From positions 1 to 64,000 of the forward strand of contig QEYB01000715.1 in the NCBI GenBank assembly GCA_017562135.1: 64,000 nt of DNA, read 5' to 3'. The first letter of the stretch is position 1; the number at the start of each line of letters is the position of its first letter. The DNA comes from Dipylidium caninum. Lineage: Eukaryota; Platyhelminthes; Cestoda; Cyclophyllidea; Dipylidiidae. Under the pieces are notes generated by a model that saw only the letters and a program-made list of their open reading frames with translations, was not told the origin of the DNA and ran no database searches. This document shows positions 1 through 13,242 of the stretch, piece by piece. Made by a program: the position numbers and the translations under genes.

Positions 1-281
1 TCCTTCTTAAGCACCTGTTTTTTATCCCACTTCATCAATCCGTCACTAACTTGCTTTCCTGTTTCTAGATGGGTGATTATTTGGAATTGAGTAGAAGCCT
101 TGGATCTTCCCTTTTAACCACTTAAATGATCAGAAGTACTTTGGGTTATGTGAGTTGTTATTTATTTGATGATCTATCGGGCTTCTACCACATCTTAGAA
201 TCCGCTCTCTTCTCCCCGGTCCACAACCTTCTCATTCCCCCCGTTGCGTAATCGGAAATTCAAGCTGCTAAGTTAAAGGCA
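1..281. other. Sequence upstream of first recognisable MTR4 exon
   Basis: This is probably intron or a poorly resolved upstream part of the MTR4 gene. A pyrimidine-rich acceptor-like site ends near position 68, but the frame after it soon meets stops, and I could not align it to the MTR4 N-terminus. No start codon for the gene can be assigned here, so the gene is 5' incomplete in this window. Confidence 0.3.
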
Positions 282-3200
282 ATGTCTATTCTCGAAGAGG
301 GTTGCATTCCGAAGTTGTTCTTCCTACGGCTTGATTGCTTTAACCGATTGACCCCGGTATCACAGACACCAGCCAAGACCTATCCTTTTAAGTTGGATCC
401 CTTTCAACGTCAAGCAATTTTATGTATTGAAAATGATCAGTCGGTGTTGGTTCTGCACATACATCAGCTGGTAAAACGGTGGTAGCTGAGTACGCGATTG
501 CTCGGTGTTTTAGCAAATAAACAAAGGGTCATCTATACACTCCAATCAAGGCCTTAAAGTAATCAAAAATTTCGGGAGTTTTCAGCAGAATTCAAGGATG
601 TAGGCTTAATGACTGGAGATATCACAATAAATCCAGAGTCGACTCTTCTTATTATGACAACTGAAATTCTCAGGTCGATGCTCTATCGGTACGCTTTCTT
701 TTTCATGACATCCTCCGTCACTTCATTAACATTTATTAATCTTTATCATATGATTATATTGAATTTGATTCTAAAGTCATCGTAGTTTTCGTTAATATTA
801 ATACTTTCCTGCATGTTTCCTTTTTAATATATGATTATTGCTACGGTCATTATCTGGAAATGAATTCAAATCATGTTGTTAAACCTCGTTGTATTCGATT
901 ATTCTGCCAAGCATCAACGCGCTTTACTTGCTGTTTGGTGGTGGTTGGGTCTTGGAAGCTTCTTTTTTGGTAGTGGTTCGGAGGTGACGAGAGAACTAGG
1001 CTGGGTAATATTTGACGAAATCCACTATATGCGTGAGAAGGAGCGAGGCGTCGTATGGGAAGAATCGATCATTCTCCTCCCGGATAGTGTACTCCAGGTT
1101 TTTCTCAGCGCCACTATCCCCAATGCCAGACAGTTTGCCGAGTGGATAGCTTTCCTGCACAAGCGGCCATGTCATGTCATCTACACTGATTACCGTCCTA
1201 CACCTCTCCAACATTACGTATACCCATGTGGTGGAGATGGAATCTTTTTGGTTGTCAATCAAAAAGTATGTATCATTTGTTTTCTCTGTAGTCAAGATAA
1301 TTATTACCCTGAATGTTCTTCTGTTGCTTGTCACTTGTTAATGCCATGTCGTATCGGAAAAACTTATTTTGCAGGAGTTATTTTCGGGGGTATCGTGCTG
1401 TAGACTCGTCGAAAAATTGGATATTAATCAGCTAGTCGAATTAAACGCAACTCCGTTTTGGTAATGCAGAAATCAAGAGGCTTTGTATAATTCAATAAGT
1501 AATAATGAATCAGTTTCCATTTTTTAATTTACAGCGTGAATTCCTTGAAGTCAACTTTAACTCGGCCCTCGATGTGATTCGTCGATCCGCAGGGAATGCT
1601 AAATCTGACGCTTCGATGCGTGGTCGGAGAGGTGGTTCTCTCAGGAATGAAACATACTGCTACAAATTAGTGAAACTTGTGATGGACCAGAAACTTGAAC
1701 CCTTGATAGTGTTCTCGTTCAGCAAGAGGGACTGTGAATTCTATGCTAGTCAGCTTTCGAAAATGAACTTCAACGACGGTATGTGATAAAACGTGCTTTT
1801 TTGGTTTACTTTCTTAAAAGGTTTAACGTTTCAATAAATTCAGCTCTTAATTGTTTTAAATGTGTTGGGTGGTCTTACGGTTTTCATGAATTTAGACTAT
1901 TGGTTCTCCTACAGACCCTCCATTTTTATGCTTCTTTTAATTTAGCCAAAGATAAGGCCGCTATTGACCTTATTGTCAAGAATGCTCTCGAGTCACTTTC
2001 ATTAGAGGATCAAAAACTTCCGCAAATTCTGCATACTATACCAATGGTTCGACGAGGCATTGGTATCCATCATGGTGGTCTTCTACCAATTATTAAAGAA
2101 ATTGTCGAAATCCTCTTTTCTGAGGGTTATCTGAAGGTGCGGTTTCAGTCCACATTTCCTTCATATTAAGTACATACGATTAATTATTGACGTAGGGTTG
2201 TGCTTTAGTTAGGCTTGAGTTATTTAGAATTTCTAGCACCTTTTGACAACTTTTCATTAGATTTATAATGTATACATACTTGTAATGCAGACGTAGATAA
2301 TGTCTTACGTTTTTTACTTTTTAGGTCCTTTTTGCCACTGAGACTTTTGCCATGGGTCTGAACATGCCAGCTCGTACGGTTTTATTCACAGCCACTCGTA
2401 AATTCGATGGTCGAGATTTCCGTCACATCTCTCCCGGTGAGTATATTCAGATGTCGGGGAGGGCGGGACGCCGCGGCAAAGACGACCGAGGTACGGTGAT
2501 TCTCATGCTAGACGACACTGTCACTCCTGACGCTGCCAAACAACTTCTTCTGGGCACTCCAGACCCCCTTAATTCGGCCTTCACACTTTCTTATAATATG
2601 GTCCTTAGTCTCCTCCTAGTCGAAGAAATCAATCCTCAGATTATGCTCAAAAAGAGTTTCTTCCAATTCCAAAATTATGCGTCTATTCCTGATCTGGAAC
2701 GCAGTGAGTTTGCCTTTTTGTGTCTCTTGTCTGTATTTGACAAATATAATAATTTTGTAAAAAGGAGCAAATTAGGTTGGTAGGGAAATTCGCATCGAAA
2801 CCTAGTATGTTCCTTAGTCTGGTAGTAAATTGTTCAGATCCTAGTAGCTAAGCTGATTCTTAGATATTTGATGCGCGATGTCACTCCTTTTGTATGTTTA
2901 ACAGCACATGCCATTAAATTGTCTGAGCTGTTAAACGAACTGTCTTTACACGGTGGTTATTGTTGTACTTTGTATTCGTAAACGGTGATTTTTATTTTCT
3001 AGAAATTGAAAAATTAAACATGGAACTTAATGACATCGATTTGCCGGAGAATGTGGATTTCGAGCAGCTTTCTGGCCTGCTTCAACTGCGTCGAGGTATA
3101 GAAGACCTCGAAAACATGAAATGGCAGCTCTCGATGAAGTTCAAATACATCTCGCCGTTCCTACAACCTGGTCGTTTACTTCGAGTGAGTGGTTGATTTT

Positions 3201-5361
3201 TTACTTATTTTTTTCACCCTTTTTAATAGGTATTTAGGACTAATACATGGGTTTTTGTAGCGGCTGAAATTATCATATTTTCCCGATTCAGTTGATTTTG
3301 TTTTTTTTTGGCTAATAGGTTGTAAATGAGAAGGGCGTTGACTACGGTTGGGCTGTGGTGTTGAACCTTCGTCGTTCCAAACAGAACAACCCTGGCAGCG
3401 GTAGTCCGGTCTCGGATACGGTGCTTGTCGACGTGCTTATCCGTGTCGCCGGCTCTGGCTCAGATAATTCTGTCATTGATTCTCCTCCTCTTCCTCTCTC
3501 ATTCTTCAAACCCATTGATGAATTTGATGTAGTTGCGTCGGAAGGCGAAAGTATAGACGAGACTATGCGTCCGCCCTCAAAAAAAATTAAAAAAACACCG
3601 AAAACCTCTTCAAAACAGCAGAATTCTTTTGGGCCTATCGCCATTGCAACTGTCGTCAGCGTGCCTCTCGATTTCTTGCGTGACGTGTCGTCAGTTTGTC
3701 TTAATTTCTCATCCATTGACGGCGCCGACACTAAGGATCCCACTTTACTGGTTGGAAAGATGTCAAAACTACCTTCATCGATGCGCCTTCACTTTTGGGA
3801 AGGTATTAATCGGGCTAAGACAAAATTAGGTGGAGAACTTCCCCTACTCGACCCTGTTGAAGACTTGGGTGTCAAAGACACTCGGCTGGCGACTTGTGTG
3901 GAGGTAACTGTCCATTGTACTTCAGGCCTTGCGTCAACAACTAGATGGATGTGGCCTTCTTGTTTAGCAGTTTATACTTTTTGTTGTAATGGCCAATTTA
4001 TTGTTTTGATAGTATTTTGTTGAAATAGACTCATGTACTTTTTACATGCACTGTTCAGTTGATTACGCGAACTTATTTGAAGTTGTTTTAAAAATGTTTA
4101 ATTTTATGCTAACTCTTTCTGTAAGTGCCCAAGCGATCTTCAGTTATTAAATAATTGTTGTAGAATATCCACTTACTGGAAGCTCGAGCTAAGCTCAACC
4201 CCCTTTACGGTCGCGATGATTCGGAATACCTTTTGTGTGCTCATGAAAAGCGTATCGATGTTAGTCAATCCTTTTTCATTTATAGTACTCATATCTTTAC
4301 TAGGCATATTAACTGTGTCTTGTTCCGTGTTTTTGGGAATGGTAGAAGTACCGACAACTGCGCATTGCTCATGACGAACTCGACAAGAAAGAGTCCTTGC
4401 TGCAGTTGGATGAGCTACACTCACGAAAGCGCGTTCTGCGTCGTTTGGGCTTCTGCACCGAAGATGATGTTATTCACCTGAAAGGTCGAATCGCTTGTGA
4501 AATTTCTTCTGGCGACGAACTAATGTTAACTGAACTCCTTCTAGATGGTTTCTTCAAGTGTGTATCCTGAGTTTGTTAGTGGTTTCCCGAACGTTTTGCT
4601 GATCACTTTATTACTTTTCAGTACCTTCTCTGCCGATCAAATTGCAGGTGCGCTATCCTGCTTTGTTGCGGAGAAAAGCAATTCCAGGGACCCAATAAAA
4701 CTTCGGCCTGACATGGAAACCGCCCTCAGAACGATCCGAGCAAGTTTGCTGACAATACGTTTTCCTATTTAAGGGGCCCTACTTCATCATCATTAGTAGA
4801 CAATTTTACTTTAGTCAAAAGCACAGTACTTGGCCACAATAGCCGAGGAGAGTCGTGTTCGCTCAGGTCCTATGGCTGGGAATCTCGAGGGTCCTATCAA
4901 GGGCGATGGAGCTATTTTTATCGAAGGCGGTCGGAGCGCTGCCGATGACTATGTGTCAAAATTTTCCGGCGAAATGATGGAGGTTGTCCGCTCCTGGGCA
5001 CAAGGCGTTTCTTTCGCAAAACTCTGTCAAATGACGCCTCTTTTCGAGGGCAATGTCATTCGTTGTCTACGACGTCTGGAGGAACTGCTCAGGCAGATGC
5101 ACGAAGCTGCGAAGGTGGCTGGAAATACAGATCTAGAAAATAAGTTTGTAAAAGGCGAGTCGGCGTTTCACTCTATTATATCTAACAGTTTATTCAAACC
5201 AGTAGACAAATTAGCACTTGAAATTGTATCTATTCCATAGTTTTATAGTTACATTATTACCAGTCTTAACTATAGTCTTATTAATGTTAGCCTTCTTTTA
5301 CCTTTTAGCAATGACGCTGATTAAGAGGGATATTGTATTTGCTGCTAGTCTCTATCTTTGA
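282..5361 (+). CDS. MTREX: Exosome RNA helicase MTR4 (SKI2-like), 5' partial, 12 exons seen
   Basis: ATP-dependent 3'-5' RNA helicase that feeds nuclear RNA to the exosome as part of the TRAMP/NEXT complexes. Readable exons: ~282-688, 974-1265, 1535-1778, 1946-2136, 2325-2703, 3003-3184, 3319-3903, 4164-4259, 4346-4557, 4622-4743, 4822-5154, 5309-5361. Visible motifs are Walker A AHTSAGKT (near 455), the DEIH box (near 1015), SAT (near 1110), [11 protein letters not shown] (near 2060), the [10 protein letters not shown] motif VI (near 2450), an arch/KOW region in the 3319 exon, and the C-terminal DSH domain ending [10 protein letters not shown], as in animal MTR4. Phases of all introns from 689 on agree. 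The first exon needs about six one-base corrections (near 309, 338, 452, 508, 540, 557), alternating -1 and +1; the rest is clean. The last intron is GC-AG. The start codon lies outside the readable part. Identity is very secure; the exact 5' limit is not. Confidence 0.93.
5155..5308 (+). other. GC-AG intron in MTR4
   Basis: The donor reads AAAAG|gcgagt and the acceptor ccttttag|CA. Joining G to CA gives Ala and the protein continues [12 protein letters not shown], matching the family C-terminus residue for residue. The nearby GT (after AAT AAG TTT) would put a stop in frame. This makes a GC donor the simplest reading. Confidence 0.8.
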
Positions 5362-8300
5362 ATGTCTTTTCCACCGTGCATCCTTCCCACACTCAAATTA
5401 CTGTATATTTGTCCCATACTTATTACTCCTTACTATCGCTTGATTAAAATAATCGAGTGCTTCTTATTTGGTTACTGTTTAGATCATTTTGACACTGACA
5501 ACGTCTTGTTTTTTGGTGATTTTAAGTGGTGTAAAGGTTGAAGTTAATAAGATTAAGATCTTATAAGAGGAAGGAATTTCGATGCTATTCTTTTTATCAC
5601 TTAGAGCGATTATGGTGTGTTTCTTGATACTCAAAACCTTCTCATTAAACCATTTTTATCGTATCTTGATACTTGGCTTAGTTCCGACCGTTTTAAATGC
5701 CTGAGGACTCGAGTTTACCAGTTCCGTGAGCCACTATTTTGTTATTTTTAATCATTTTGTGTCGTCCTATTTTTCCATTTTTGATTAAGAATGACTTAAC
5801 ATTGATTGGTATCCCCCGCCAATTGCTTTCCTCGATTGTACGCTTGTAGCGAAACAGTACTCTAGGTGGTGCAAATAAAGGTCTAATTAAGTTCTACTGT
5901 GCCACACACCCTACATTTTAAAAGCCTACTTTCAATGGATGCCTTTTGGTCGGTTTATTGTCTTTCATTTGGCGCATCCTTTCACCCCTCGCCTAGGCTT
6001 AACCATCGGCCGCATGTCTGAGGACAAGAAGCAAGAGTAGTAGGCGTTGGTGCTTGGTTTCTGCGACACTGTTGTCCACATTTTCGCACTATCTGCAGTA
6101 TGTGCTTGAAGCGGATTCAGATGATTTTTGGCAATTATTCCCAGTACCTACATTGCCCAGTCTAGTTATTTTCCCTATTTCAGTTTTATCGCGTCCGTTA
6201 GGGAGTAAAGGTAGAGTATAATGGGCAGCCGTAATATAAAATAATGTACAGGTAATCTTGGTAGTCCTAATCTTCATGAACCTGTGGGTTGATTGCGTTT
6301 TTGCAGCCTATGACGTAGACATGATGAGGCAGTCGTCGATAGTTTGTGGACAGTGGCCGGTGCCTCTCATTTCAAAACAAATCAACTTTTCCTGGGTCGA
6401 TTGTTTTCCGTTAAGTTTAATAAATAAAGTTACAAGTCTTGAAACGTTACCATTGAGTAATGTGGCTGTTGCCGCTGCTATCCCTAGATCTACGGTTATA
6501 ATGGTTAGTAACGTATACGTGGTTGGAACTGCAACTTCTTTGGATCTAATATTCTTTTCAATGTATAAAAAATCCTCTTCGACTAGATTTTTTCAATCTG
6601 GAAGTCTTATGTACTGGTACGGTCAAACTACGTCATTTAAATATTGTGGCAGTTTTCTCGTTCAAATGTGGCTGGAGTGGATGTGAGATGGAGCGAGGTC
6701 CCAGTTCATTTACTTTGACTCGGTACGCCTACTCATGAGACAGACCTGTAAGCATATCCAGGCATCGGTCTGATATAGGGCTTTGTTATATCTTCATATG
6801 GTTGTCGTTTCGACAATTTTGTGCATGTTTGAGAGCCTAAATACATTTCCTTACCCCCCCCCCACCCCTCCTTCCCCTCGCCTTTTGCCATTACCCATAC
6901 TCTGGGCTCCTCCTTTGTTCACTGCGTTCCGCGGTATCGCTATTCGAACTAACCAGGCATGGGAACCACTTTTTAAATTTGGTCACCAGTTCAACGGCGA
7001 TAGGGTTTGTGTGTGTGTGTAATGCTGGAACAACTGCATTGCCAATTTAGATCTCTGCTACTAAGTTAATTTACTCTCTACGCTGAGGCCGGTTTATTGA
7101 GAGCAGACTCGATGTTAACGATTATGGTAAGGTGATTTATCTAAGGAGGAAGCCGGACCTGTTAAAACTTATATTTTGGAAGAAAGCTCGAGCGAGGTCT
7201 TCCGTGAAGGAGATGAGTCTCTGTAATAACATTTAATGTAGCCTGGGCGGTAGGGCACTTGCGCAGACGCTTGATTGGGCTCTTGGTGAGCGGATTCGGA
7301 CGTCGTCTGTACGATGTGACAACGCCTCGCACTTATGGAGCACTTCAACACTGTTGAAATAGTCGAATCATTACTGACGGTTCGATCGTGAGCTTACTTT
7401 TTAGGCTTGACGAAGTCGCTTTTTTAGTGGTCTCCAATGTAAACGCGTGATGGCTATCACAATAGAAGAAGGAAATAAGCAATGCTAAACTGATTTTTGG
7501 GTTTCCATTCTTCCGCTAGTCCCTGTAGCATTAGTGCGCGAAGGACGTGAAGTGGAGTTGTCTCGTCAAAAGATCAGAGTATCTATCGCAGGAAAACAAG
7601 AAAAGTATGCAATATGTAGCTCTCCAAGTGTCCCGAGGGGCATAACTGCCAAGGCCAACAAAATTGCAGGTCAGTATTATCCGTCGAATGGCGTTGTCTC
7701 GCGTATGTCGCAAATTTTTTACCGGCCGGTCTGCGGTGTCATTCATCGTTAATGTTTTGTGTATAGAGTTGTTGGACCCAGGTGCCGCTGATAATGAGGG
7801 CGGCGTCATTTTTTATCTAGGCGTTTGCCCCCTGTCGAAAAATTTAGCGATTCACACAACTGCCGAAATCCTCCACTAGGCGTCTTGAACGTGCTAAGGT
7901 TGTTGCACGGACCTACAAAGTCATTGTGTAGACGGAAGGGCATCCGATGTCACATACTGGTTGAATCATCACTTTCCGACGCCTGGATAATGGCTAAGAG
8001 GTCACGGATGTCGAGAGTAAATTGCCTTAGAGGAGAAATTCTTCCATCAGAAGGTTTGTAATTATGTACATTGGGGACATCAAACAACAAGTGATTCACC
8101 CTCAGCTTCGGTCATGTGATGAAATCGTGTCCTCATCACTTGCATCCACTTCATACGTGATTGCGTTGGCATGGCGTCTGGTCATCCATCTGACGATTTA
8201 CGTACCTTTTCCTGTCCTCTTCGTGTGGTTGACTCACCGCCTACGGCTTTCGACACAGGGATTTGATAGACCGTCACGAGATGTCATGCTCGCGAAGCTG

Positions 8301-11146
8301 CGTCTTTGTACACTTCTTGACCCGCTGGCTGGTACAAACTATTCTGTCACCGGTTTCCAGCTGTTATTATCGTGACAAATGCTGTGACCACAAAAACCGC
8401 CAACGGCGATTTATTTATCCTGACTGTTCGCCTCAAAACAAAAATGAAAGCCTCAACATCGTAGTTCGGTGCTTCCGCAAGGGTTGACCTGTCTTCCTGT
8501 TACGAAATGTGGCAAATTTTAGCAGACGGTCTTTTCACTGCTTCAAATGGGTCATGTTTCGCATGTCTGGAATCATTTAGCGGCGAAAACGAAGAAGCTT
8601 GTACTCCCCCCCTCCCCCACCTTGCCTTTTTAGTTGAACCCCTACACCATTGCCACAGTTTCCACCATTGTGCTTACAATACTGTCGTCCGAGAGCTTTT
8701 ATTCACGTGTTTTTGAAGATTTTGAGTCTTGACAAGAAAGATTCGAAGTGCAAAAGACTTTTAACTCGTAAACGCCCTCTTCCTGGCGAATAGCTGGGTT
8801 TAGTTTATGAAATTCTAAAATACCAACCAATTTAGGTTCGTCGACATAAAGCCGAAGCGTTATAAGGAACGACGACATTTACCTTCAGCTGAATAACAAC
8901 GCAATTGCGATAGCACCCGAGCAAAGATGATAGTCACACTACCTGTGCATTTGGTCAAAAATAAATTAAGTACTCCATCAGTAGCGACACTGCTAGTCCG
9001 TTTTATGTCATTGTGCAAAATTCCCAATTCCAACAGATTAACGCTGTAGACTACGTCGCTATACCTTCGCACAACAATCCTCCCTCGGTTGAGTCTGGAT
9101 CTAATGCGTCATTTGTAAAATATAGTGATACGACCTTTTAGGCTTACCAAAATACCCTCGTCTCAGCGTCTACTGCACGTCCCATATTTATGAAATGGCA
9201 TTGACGACACAATGGATCGCGCAGATTACTTGCGAAATTTTGCGTAGACTCCAACCAGCGTAGTCTAATGCACATCATGACCGCAAGTCAAATTCGCCAC
9301 GCCTCATTAGACGACCCCCTGTCGCTTCACTCGGGATACCACGGCCATTTGGTCGCTGGCTTCGGCACACAGAGCGCGCAAGGAGTCACTGAAGGATCCC
9401 CTCAGGCTGACCGATCGGTGTCCTTACTTTCCCTCTCCCCTCCCCCCCGGCCCTACTTACACACAAAGTTATGGTTTACGCAGGTAAATATCCCCGACTG
9501 ATATCAACCCAGTGTCAGCCTTCCCAGCCCTTTAAACGGATTCGGAAAAGCGCCCCCCCTAAATTCGAATATTTCTTGAAACAGTATCACCCTCACATAA
9601 AAAAACCGCTGTTAGATCAAACATTAAGGCCAATAGGTATTACTCCTAAGAGGCCTGTGACAAAAATCTCAATGTGCTTTTATTACTGATACCTCTATAT
9701 CCACTAATCTATTTGGAGAACATTCGCAGAGACGATGGTACATTTCAAGCCACGGTAATTAAATGTGATACTTCAGTAACTAACAACTATAGGAATAGAA
9801 ATTGTAAAAGACGTAGACAGAAATAGGAGGGTTCGTAAATCGGCGGGTGGTAGCGTCAAATACAAGTCGAGATCATGACTTCTGTATCAACGCTGTTTGT
9901 GATCGTAAGAGACTGGATGAGGGACCAGTTCACGTATTTTAATCTTCTATGTGCGAATTGACGTAATGACCAAACCGAGGAAAAAAGTAGACAAGGCTTC
10001 AGGACCTTACTCTAAACCACGTTATTTGTACGCCTAGGCAGGCTCAGTGGCATTCGCAGACGCCTCGTCTGACCATGGCTAACGCAAACTGAAGTAGAGT
10101 CCTGAGCATGCCCTCAATCGGTCTCAAATACAGGACTAAGAAACAGGAAAAACCTGTTTGATGGCTACTTTGGCCAATAAGGATAGCCTTTTAGTGATAC
10201 AATAATTTTAAATACAAGTACTTGAGTAATCGCTTTTAGCTCTCAGCTCGTATAAATAGAAAACAATTTTAGCGACGCCGACACCCGCCAGCAACATATC
10301 TACAACTCAAAATTGACTTCACGTACTCATAGAAACATTACCGTTCCCAAACGTCGGTCCGAAGGTAAAAAAATTCTATACCCTACCCGAACAACGTTTA
10401 ATTCAGAAATAAGAAACATGCAAGCCCGCAACTAACCCTCCCAAAATAGCCTTTTAGATGCAAATCCAGCAGTACGACATTGCAGCATATGAAAGACTTC
10501 CCATAGCAGAGGAAAGCCCTTCAAGTTAGCACAGGTACACCGGAGACCCCCGCTGTAGAGCTAAACAATCGGCAAAAATGAATCTTTGGGTTCATATTGC
10601 ATTTAAATTATAAATAGAGGGGGTGGAAACACCTGGCAATGGAAAGTAATGCAACAACGCACTAGAACCAATACTGAAGATAGCCCAACTGACACGAAAA
10701 GTATCTTTCTCAGCACCAGCTTCAAGTACCAAAAGTTTATTGATAGAAACAATTTGCCATGGGATGGGGGAAATTATGTAAAAGCAGATATAGAAATCAT
10801 GATAGGAAATTAGTGCAGTACAGAAACACCACCTTACGGAAATGCGAAGAGAATTAACACACTAGAGTAATGTACCCAGAAAAAAAGTAGAGATTAGCAA
10901 CGGTTTTGCCAGTCCGCAATGCAAATGGATAAACGTGGGGAGAGCAACACCGACAAGTCGCAAATGCATTGTACACTGTCAAAGTGCACTCAGATAAGGC
11001 GCCAAGTGCGGATAGGATCAAATAAGATTGGGGATTCAGCAGACCCAGCGCACCAACCAATGGCAATGCTGAAAGACTGAGCTTGTGGGCGAAATCGCAC
11101 ACAAAATGCAATACCCGATAAATGCATAAAACCTCAAAGCATCACT
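5362..11146. other. Gene-poor stretch between MTR4 and cyclin D
   Basis: Nearly 5.8 kb with no gene I can name. It holds short open frames only, a C-rich run near 6,856-6,878, a short GT repeat near 7,009-7,020 and one exon-like segment (7,529-7,669, listed separately). From about 9,700 to 11,100 the + strand looks rich in A and C, so the - strand is G/T-rich like transcribed strands elsewhere in the window; this could be a long 3' untranslated part of cyclin D, but that is inference. Confidence 0.5.
7529..7669 (+). other. Exon-like segment, function unknown
   Basis: It is bounded by an acceptor (ccctgtag) and a donor (GCAG|gtcagt) and is exactly 141 bases, phase 1 in and phase 1 out, with one open frame of about 46 residues containing GREVELSRQKIRVSIAGKQ. 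The composition is polar and protein-like. A possible next piece starts after the acceptor tttttatctag near 7,821 and stops after about 20 codons. I recognise no family and found no start codon exon. It may be a chance frame. Confidence 0.2.
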
Positions 11147-12486
11147 TTAAGAATTGGCGGAGTAGTGGTGAGGCTCAAAATTGGATTCGGTAACGGAGGC
11201 ACTGGACCTAGAGTTGAGGTTGCCCAATGTATTTAGAGAAGTGACATCAATTGCTGCGGTGAAAGTATCTCCAGTGCAATAAGAAGGAGATACAGAGATG
11301 ACACTTTGATTTAATGGTATGCAAGAAGATCGCCGAGTGGCAGAGAGACCCGTAGAGGAAGACGAGGTGGCAGAATGAAAGGAAGAGGAAGACAATTGAC
11401 CAGTAGGCGTGGATGTTTCAATGGGTATGTAGGAAAGATTTTCCGCCAAAATACAAGAATTTTGGTAATCTGGAGCAAACTGCGCCTTCACCACGATCTA
11501 TACTCGACACGGAATCCGATAAATGTACCGTCCCTGGCTTAAAAAGTGACCTCAGGAAGTTGCAGGTTTCTTCCAACTTAAGCTGAAGAATTAATGACCA
11601 AATAAAAGGTCCTTCAAAAGATTTCTTAACATTAAACTTACCGAGTCCAAATGAAGTACTTCCCGTAAACGACCTAGAGCTAAACGAGGAAGGTCACGTT
11701 GATCAGGTTCCACTGTGAGATGCATTGCGTATATAATGCAAGCCGTAGCGACATAGGCGGGTAAGAACCAATTAACACCTTCCACTAAAAAAAGAGATAA
11801 ATCACCGAAAAACAAACCATGAAGGATTTTCATGAAAATTTTGTTGGTCGATCCGCGGATAAGCTGTTGCAAGTCAGGTCCGCAAGGGATGAAACAGGCC
11901 AACGGTTGGATGAAGTCGATTGGAGTAATCATAGAAAGATCAAATTGTAACGTTAATCCAATCAACAATTCTTTGGCCTGTCAGATAAACAAAACGTGCA
12001 GATTACGCACAAAAGAAAACATCCAAGTTGTTCCAAACTTACGAACAATTCCTGCTTCGTGATTGAAAAGTCGGTGTAGCGAACGATTTGATCAACAGAC
12101 ACGGGAATCGTCTCTTTTAATTTACTGGAAATAAAAAAACAGGCTGCACCAACTAGCTGATAATCTCGTTTGTCTGTCTTGACCAGTGTCACATATCGAT
12201 CGATCAACTGGACGGTATGGGCCAAAACCTCCGGCTCCGTATTTCGGTGCTCACAGACTTCCCTCAGCCAATTTATTAGTGTTCTGCGCATCCATACGGC
12301 CTGTCCCACTGGTTCTCGGTAGCAAAATGCCGGAAGGGTATGATACCGCATTTGATCAAACAAAAGGTCCTGAATAACGTGCATATTTCCGTTAAAGTAA
12401 ACATCAGCTGTAGGTTGAGGCACTGTGGCAGGGGATTCGTCTTCTGCCTTCTCAGTCAATTCAGGCCCGGTCCTAGAATTCTCCAT
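11147..12486 (-). CDS. CCND: G1/S-specific cyclin D
   Basis: Regulatory subunit of CDK4/6 kinases that drives G1 progression. Three exons on the minus strand: 12486-12043, 11977-11642, 11497-11147, all phase 0, giving about 376 residues. Cyclin N-box features: RRTLINWLREVCEHR, then DRYVTLVKTDKRDYQLVGAA and SSKLKETIPVSVDQIVRYTD, the diagnostic D-type stretch (compare SKMKETIPL in vertebrates). Exon 2 supplies the second cyclin fold, including the DFIQ motif. The tail (exon 3) is Ser/Thr-rich and holds a TSTPTG site in a position comparable to the phosphodegron Thr of vertebrate cyclin D, which is inference. The start MENSRTGPELTEK was chosen because the in-frame sequence upstream does not look like protein. 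No LxCxE Rb-binding motif is seen near the N-terminus. It lies head to head with the RanBP3-like gene. Confidence 0.88.
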
Positions 12487-13242
12487 TGAAAAGTAAACAA
12501 GCGAAGAAAGTGAATCGCCGAAACCGCAATGACCGGCTGAGACGAGCGAGCACCTATACCGTCGTACCGGAGGAATTAAAACAACATTGATTTTTCGGGA
12601 TATTACCGTAGCACCTTTAGATGAGCAGTAATAATATATGCCAGTATTGAAATAAGAACTATGCAACACACTGTAAAGGTGGACGCTAGAGGTGTAAGTT
12701 GTACGACAAGTTGATGATATTTACTTGTGATAAATTTCGGTTATGTTCTCTGGACAAAAAGCCTCTAGTTACTACTTCCATAGCTTTCTTACACTAAATT
12801 CTGATCACAACTGAGACTAGGGCGGTAATGCAATCACTAAATTTTCCTGTCTTACCTAAATTTAAATCCACTTTTTAGCAAGGTTGTGCGCAGTTTAATG
12901 AAGAGACGCATAACTCTTTGACATAATGCCCGTTACGTTAGAGATATGACACCCACTGTCTCAAATTGCCTCCATGCAAAATTCAAATCCACATGCTTTC
13001 CTCTTATTGGATGCATCTTTCTGTTATTGCCAACCATTTAGGCCCGCCTATTCAGTCGGCTGCTCTTTGGGCCTAGTTTTTTGCGTAAAAGTTTTTTTTA
13101 ATTTGCTTCCTAGGGTTTTCTTTTTGTATATTTCAAGCTATGTGCTTAATTTAGTAAGCTGTTAGCCGTTTCCGTCCGGAACTACCATCCCAAACTACTT
13201 CCCTTTGTCAGCCTAATCATTTGTCAATGTCTTTAGTTGCGA
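12487..13242. promoter_or_regulatory. Divergent intergenic region, cyclin D / RanBP3
   Basis: A 756-base gap between the start codons of two divergent genes, so it must hold both 5' ends and likely promoters. No clear TATA box or named factor site was identified. A good 3' splice site (tgtctttag) ends at 13,236, six bases before the RanBP3 ATG, which fits a 5'UTR intron or a spliced-leader acceptor. Confidence 0.45.

Noticed and set aside
3342..3743. 133-codon open frame on the minus strand
   Set aside because: It is antisense shadow of the MTR4 arch exon.
5142..5152. GT donor after AAT AAG TTT in MTR4
   Set aside because: Splicing it to the last exon gives CAA TGA, an immediate stop; the GC donor restores the family C-terminus.
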